Shown here in pieces: positions 5,753 to 8,137 of a stretch of DNA of 8,137 nucleotides (positions are counted from its first letter, which is position 1; the number at the start of each line of letters is the position of its first letter). The stretch is from Deltaproteobacteria bacterium. GTDB lineage: Bacteria; Desulfobacterota; Syntrophia; Syntrophales; Smithellaceae. A program made the position numbers and the translations under genes. The stretch spans positions 1 through 8,137 of the forward strand of contig DSAV01000224.1 of the NCBI GenBank assembly GCA_011046295.1, written 5' to 3'. The notes under the pieces were generated by a model, which saw only the letters and a program-made list of their open reading frames with translations, was not told where the DNA came from and did no database searches.

Positions 5753-7032
5753 ACAGGAAAAAAAGCTATCTCAGTATCATCTTCTTTGCTTTTGCGTTTT
5801 GCCTTACGGCATTTGTCGCCGGTTGTAGTTATCTAAGCATGAGCCGTGAAGATAACACGGCTACGCGTCCTAATTTTTATGGTGGAGAACGAAATCTCAC
5901 CTATAATTGCGCGGTCATTAAAGGCAAAGTTATTAGCCCCGATGTGGTTAAAAAGCCAAACCTGCTTATCGCTTATCCTCTAAGGAGTAACGAAGGCGAG
6001 TTAAACGATTACATTCTTCTTAACAGCACAAGCCCTTTCATGCTGTATTTATCCGAGGGGCGGTATCACCTTTACACATTGACCGATTTTAACAATGACG
6101 GTTTTTACACTCAGGACGAAGTTTCCGGTGTTTATGGCTCGCTTTCATCTCCCCGGGAAATAACCTTGCGTAAGGAAGGCTTGATTAAAGACGTGGAAAT
6201 TTACGCGTCACAAAATAATTCAGGCAAAATTGTTTTTCCGCGGGAAATAAGCATTGATGAAAAGCAGGCAAGAAATCAACTGACCTACAGCGGGCAGGTA
6301 TCAAAAATTTATGACGAAAAATTTTCTTTGCAAAATGGTTCAGCCGGCTGGTGGAATCCTACTGCTTTCATGAAAGCTTTTGGCGCGCGTATCTATTTTA
6401 TGGAAGAATATGACCCTAAAAAAATTCCTGTTCTTTTTGTGCACGGCGCGGAAGGCAGCCCCCAAAACTGGGTTTATTTTCTTATGCGTCTCGACCGCAG
6501 CCGTTATCAGCCATGGTTTTTTTATTATCCGTCGGGCATTCATCTTTCTCTATCCTCACAGCTTCTATACGATGAGTTAATGGAACTGCACGCAAGGCAC
6601 GGGTTTAAGAATATGTGCATAGTCGCCCACAGTATCGGGGGTCTGGTTACGCGTTCTCTTTTAACGACGTATAAATTCGACAAGCAAAATAATTTCATCA
6701 AGGTTTATGTAACCCTGGCCACGCCGTGGTCCGGTTTTGAAATGGCGGACGCCTCACAGAAGTATCAGCACAAAAGCCTGCCAAGCTGGATGGATATAGG
6801 CGCGCAGAGTGTTTTTATCCGCCGTACCATGAACGCCAAACTGCCGCGGAATATCCGTTATTATCTTTTTTACGGTAAAAACGACATGGTTTGTGAAGGC
6901 CGGGCTTTGGATGAACGGGCAGTTTCAGATGCCAGGCAAACTTTTAGTTTCGATTGTGACCATAACTCAATTTTATCAGACCGTCATCTTTTCAGAAAAT
7001 TCAAAGATATTTTACAAAAAGATTTTTACTGA
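5749..7032 (+). CDS. Lipoprotein alpha/beta-hydrolase, lipase/esterase-like, with EF-hand-like loop
   Basis: The 427-residue product has a lipoprotein signal: N-terminal NRKK, hydrophobic core 7-25, lipobox VAGC, lipidated C26. Residues about 50-155 form a beta-rich domain containing DFNNDGFYTQDE (113-124). This matches a calcium-binding EF-hand loop, with D113, N115, D117 and E124 at positions 1, 3, 5 and 12. The alpha/beta-hydrolase domain starts near 220: VLFVHGAEGSPQNW (228-241) gives the oxyanion-hole HG, AHSIGG (293-298) is the nucleophile elbow with S295, D379 (YGKNDMV) is the likely acid and H405 (DHNSIL) the likely base. The elbow has alanine in place of the first glycine, as in Bacillus subtilis LipA-type lipases. 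It is predicted to hydrolyse an ester, lipid or acylated polymer at the envelope; the substrate is unknown. Its ATG overlaps the ankyrin gene's TGA. No ribosome site of its own stands out, consistent with coupling. Confidence 0.88.
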   Translation: MNRKKSYLSIIFFAFAFCLTAFVAGCSYLSMSREDNTATRPNFYGGERNLTYNCAVIKGKVISPDVVKKPNLLIAYPLRSNEGELNDYILLNSTSPFMLYLSEGRYHLYTLTDFNNDGFYTQDEVSGVYGSLSSPREITLRKEGLIKDVEIYASQNNSGKIVFPREISIDEKQARNQLTYSGQVSKIYDEKFSLQNGSAGWWNPTAFMKAFGARIYFMEEYDPKKIPVLFVHGAEGSPQNWVYFLMRLDRSRYQPWFFYYPSGIHLSLSSQLLYDELMELHARHGFKNMCIVAHSIGGLVTRSLLTTYKFDKQNNFIKVYVTLATPWSGFEMADASQKYQHKSLPSWMDIGAQSVFIRRTMNAKLPRNIRYYLFYGKNDMVCEGRALDERAVSDARQTFSFDCDHNSILSDRHLFRKFKDILQKDFY

Positions 7033-7035
7033 TTC

Positions 7036-8137
7036 TTAGATGATAATTTTATCTTTGTATAGCTGATCTACTTCACCGGGCCTGTAACTGAGCCATTCTT
7101 CGAGGATAAACCTGCTGTGTTCGCCCAAAGACGGCGCAGGCAGGCGGATACTTCCTTGGGCTTCAGAAAATTTGTAAGGGACGCCGGGAATTTCGATGTC
7201 GCCGAATTGTTGATGTTTAACTTTTTGGAACATTCCGCGCGCCTTCAGATTTTCATCATGATTTACCTGTTCGTTGGTGTAGGCTATACCGCAGGGGATT
7301 TTTTTGCTTTCCAGAATATTTATTATTTCCTGCGATGTGTGAAGCGAAGTCCACTCTTCGATAAGCGCGACCGCTTCTTCATGATTGTGGATTTGAGAAA
7401 TAATATTATTGAATTTCGGATCGGTAACCATTTCCGGCCTTCCGACTACATCTGAAAGGGTTTTCCACTGGCGCGCGGTTACGGAAACAATGGCTACTTT
7501 CCCGTCTTTAGATTTAAAAAAACCGTAGAAAGGCATGCGGTCGGAAGAGTTCATAACCTCCTCCGGTTTTCTGCCCAGTCTTTTTTCGATGTCCTTTGCC
7601 ACCTCTCCCAGCGCCTTATCCATCAGGGCGCGGTAATTGTTGAAATACATAACATCCTGCATGGAGATATCGATATAATGCCCCCGTCCGGTTTTCATTT
7701 TGTGAATCAACGCCAGCAAAGTGGCGTTGGCGGCGTAGGCGCCGGCCATTAAATCGCCCCAGTAGTTGGCGGGCATCAGATATGTTTCCTGGTCGTTCCA
7801 GAATTGGCCGCCGGTGGCCTGCGCGATGATATCAAAGGCGGCTCTTTCGGGATTAATCCCTGCCGCGCCGAAGCCGGAAATTTGAGTGTAGATAATATCA
7901 GATTTTAATTTTTTTAAATCGTCATACCCCAGGCCGTTTCGTTCCAGCGCGCCGGGGATTAAGTTTTGCACGAAAATATCCGCCTGCGCGGCGAGCCGCC
8001 GCATTATTTCCTGCCCTTCTTTTTCCTGCCAGTTGACGGCGATGCCGTACTTGTTGCGGTTTAAAACGGAGTAACAGCGCTCCGCGCCGGGCATCAGCTG
8101 AAAATTGATTCTTAACGTATCGCCTTCCGGCGGTTCA
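7036..8137 (-). CDS. Class III CoA-transferase (CaiB/BaiF family), 5' end beyond the window
   Basis: The visible 366 residues lack the N-terminus. The frame stays open through the right edge, and the first readable residues, EPPEGDTLRINFQ, match the segment after the usual V-x-E of the family's N-terminal Rossmann-like part. The ATG at 8094 is therefore internal and about 35-40 residues are missing. LNRNKYGIAV and the FVQNLIPGALERNGLGYDDL segment are family hallmarks. YWGDLMAG holds the catalytic aspartate (codon 7753-7755, equivalent to D169 of formyl-CoA transferase), followed by TGRGHYIDISMQD. The C-terminus ends with the common PAPSLGEHS pattern. The enzyme moves CoA between carboxylates through an aspartyl-CoA thioester. 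The substrate pair is unknown; formyl/oxalate, carnitine, succinate/benzylsuccinate and bile-acid types share these motifs. It converges on the hydrolase gene with 3 bp between stops. Confidence 0.92.
   Translation of the reverse strand, partial: EPPEGDTLRINFQLMPGAERCYSVLNRNKYGIAVNWQEKEGQEIMRRLAAQADIFVQNLIPGALERNGLGYDDLKKLKSDIIYTQISGFGAAGINPERAAFDIIAQATGGQFWNDQETYLMPANYWGDLMAGAYAANATLLALIHKMKTGRGHYIDISMQDVMYFNNYRALMDKALGEVAKDIEKRLGRKPEEVMNSSDRMPFYGFFKSKDGKVAIVSVTARQWKTLSDVVGRPEMVTDPKFNNIISQIHNHEEAVALIEEWTSLHTSQEIINILESKKIPCGIAYTNEQVNHDENLKARGMFQKVKHQQFGDIEIPGVPYKFSEAQGSIRLPAPSLGEHSRFILEEWLSYRPGEVDQLYKDKIII

Noticed and set aside
7117..7455. 112-codon plus-strand frame opposite the CoA-transferase
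   Set aside because: It is fully antisense to a gene with clear family motifs and has no recognisable domain or ribosome site.
7036..8094. ATG at 8094 as the true start of the CoA-transferase
   Set aside because: The frame continues upstream to the edge with family-like sequence (EPPEGDTLRINFQ), and the family's N-terminal segment would be missing, so the gene is cut by the window rather than starting here.
1..8137. CRISPR array, tRNA, rRNA, phage genes or defence system
   Set aside because: No regularly spaced direct repeats, tRNA-like cloverleaf, rRNA segments or recognisable phage/defence proteins were seen on either strand.

Overview
The window looks like chromosomal DNA of an anaerobic, fatty-acid or aromatic-acid metabolising Gram-negative bacterium, most plausibly of the Desulfobacterota / Syntrophales type. 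The reasons are four acyl-CoA enzymes (hotdog thioesterase, large acyl-CoA dehydrogenase, AMP-forming acyl-CoA ligase, class III CoA-transferase) within 8 kb, two lipoprotein signal peptides implying an outer envelope, and a small membrane protein of the DUF6868 type that I associate with that group. Base composition is moderate (by eye mid-40s % GC) and fairly even. The taxonomic call is inference from gene content.

Layout. Bases 1-54 (minus strand) encode the first 18 residues of an apparent IS30-family transposase, followed outward by its ribosome binding site and a terminal-repeat-like sequence ending near 121, so the left edge is the end of an insertion sequence. Next come a small two-helix membrane protein (220-462) and a PaaI-like thioesterase (477-902), 14 bp apart on the plus strand. 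A strong hairpin at 933-966 separates them from a convergent acyl-CoA dehydrogenase (986-2845, minus). A 399-bp divergent intergenic region holds nested inverted repeats and a good sigma70-like promoter, and leads into an acyl-CoA ligase (3245-4849, plus). After 108 bp follow two translationally coupled lipoproteins: a seven-repeat ankyrin protein (4958-5752) and an alpha/beta-hydrolase (lipase-like) with an EF-hand-like loop (5749-7032). The window closes with a CoA-transferase on the minus strand (stop at 7036, 5' end beyond the right edge), convergent with the hydrolase gene at a distance of 3 bp.

How the genes may work together. The ligase and CoA-transferase can both activate acids to CoA thioesters, the dehydrogenase would make the first alpha,beta-oxidation, and the thioesterase can release CoA from dead-end or inhibitory thioesters. 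This is a dispersed acyl-CoA catabolic neighbourhood rather than a single operon. The ankyrin/hydrolase lipoprotein pair is the least conventional part: a coupled, envelope-located esterase plus protein-binding scaffold whose partner and substrate are unknown.
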